Source: Rhodocyclaceae bacterium UBA2250
GTDB taxonomy: Bacteria > Pseudomonadota > Gammaproteobacteria > Burkholderiales > Rhodocyclaceae
Assembly (NCBI GenBank): GCA_002347285.1
Contig: DDXW01000053.1
Span: 142,959-148,977, forward strand
Length of the DNA: 6,019 bases
Direction of reading: 5' to 3'
The notes below the pieces were generated by a model. The model made no database searches. It was not told where the DNA came from and saw nothing but the letters and a program-made list of their open reading frames with translations. Both the position numbers and the translations under genes were made by a program. Positions 5,348 to 6,019 of the stretch are shown piece after piece (position 1 is the stretch's first letter; every line of letters starts with the position of its first letter).

Positions 5348-6019
<672 letters not shown>

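Overview
The window is an ordinary, densely packed chromosomal segment of a GC-rich proteobacterium. RecA carries the GLQARLMSQALRKLT stretch, and the gene order is ribBA-ribH-nusB-thiL-pgpA-pncC-recA. Both suggest Betaproteobacteria, possibly Rhodocyclales-like; this placement rests on remembered family patterns, not on a search.

Layout. Positions 1-1167 (minus strand) hold the first 389 codons of a methyl-accepting chemotaxis protein with a single-Cache sensor domain, a HAMP domain and the start of the signalling coiled coil. The left edge cuts it just before the conserved hairpin tip. Positions 1168-1313 are a divergent, partly AT-rich regulatory gap with a likely promoter for the chemoreceptor. 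From 1314 to the right edge seven genes run on the plus strand with almost no space between them: ribBA (RibBX type, TTG start), ribH, nusB, thiL, pgpA, pncC and recA (first 224 codons). Three junctions are 4-base stop/start overlaps (ribBA/ribH, ribH/nusB, thiL/pgpA), two are 9-base gaps (nusB/thiL, pgpA/pncC), and pncC/recA is 29 bases.

How the genes work together. RibBA makes 3,4-dihydroxy-2-butanone 4-phosphate, and RibH condenses it with the pyrimidine intermediate to 6,7-dimethyl-8-ribityllumazine, so the first pair is a riboflavin module. NusB (antitermination of rRNA transcription), ThiL (thiamine diphosphate formation) and PgpA (phosphatidylglycerol synthesis) follow in the linkage common in proteobacteria. 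PncC deamidates NMN, a product of NAD-dependent DNA ligase, and sits directly before recA, as it does in E. coli.

I see no mobile element, CRISPR array, phage gene, tRNA or rRNA, and no sign of a novel system. The points most worth a second look are two changes in RecA at positions that are nearly invariant in the family (Asn97 for His, Arg211 for Gly in loop L2), the degenerate GTP cyclohydrolase II half of RibBA, the apparent lack of a canonical SOS box before recA, and a perfect 8-bp hairpin inside pncC.
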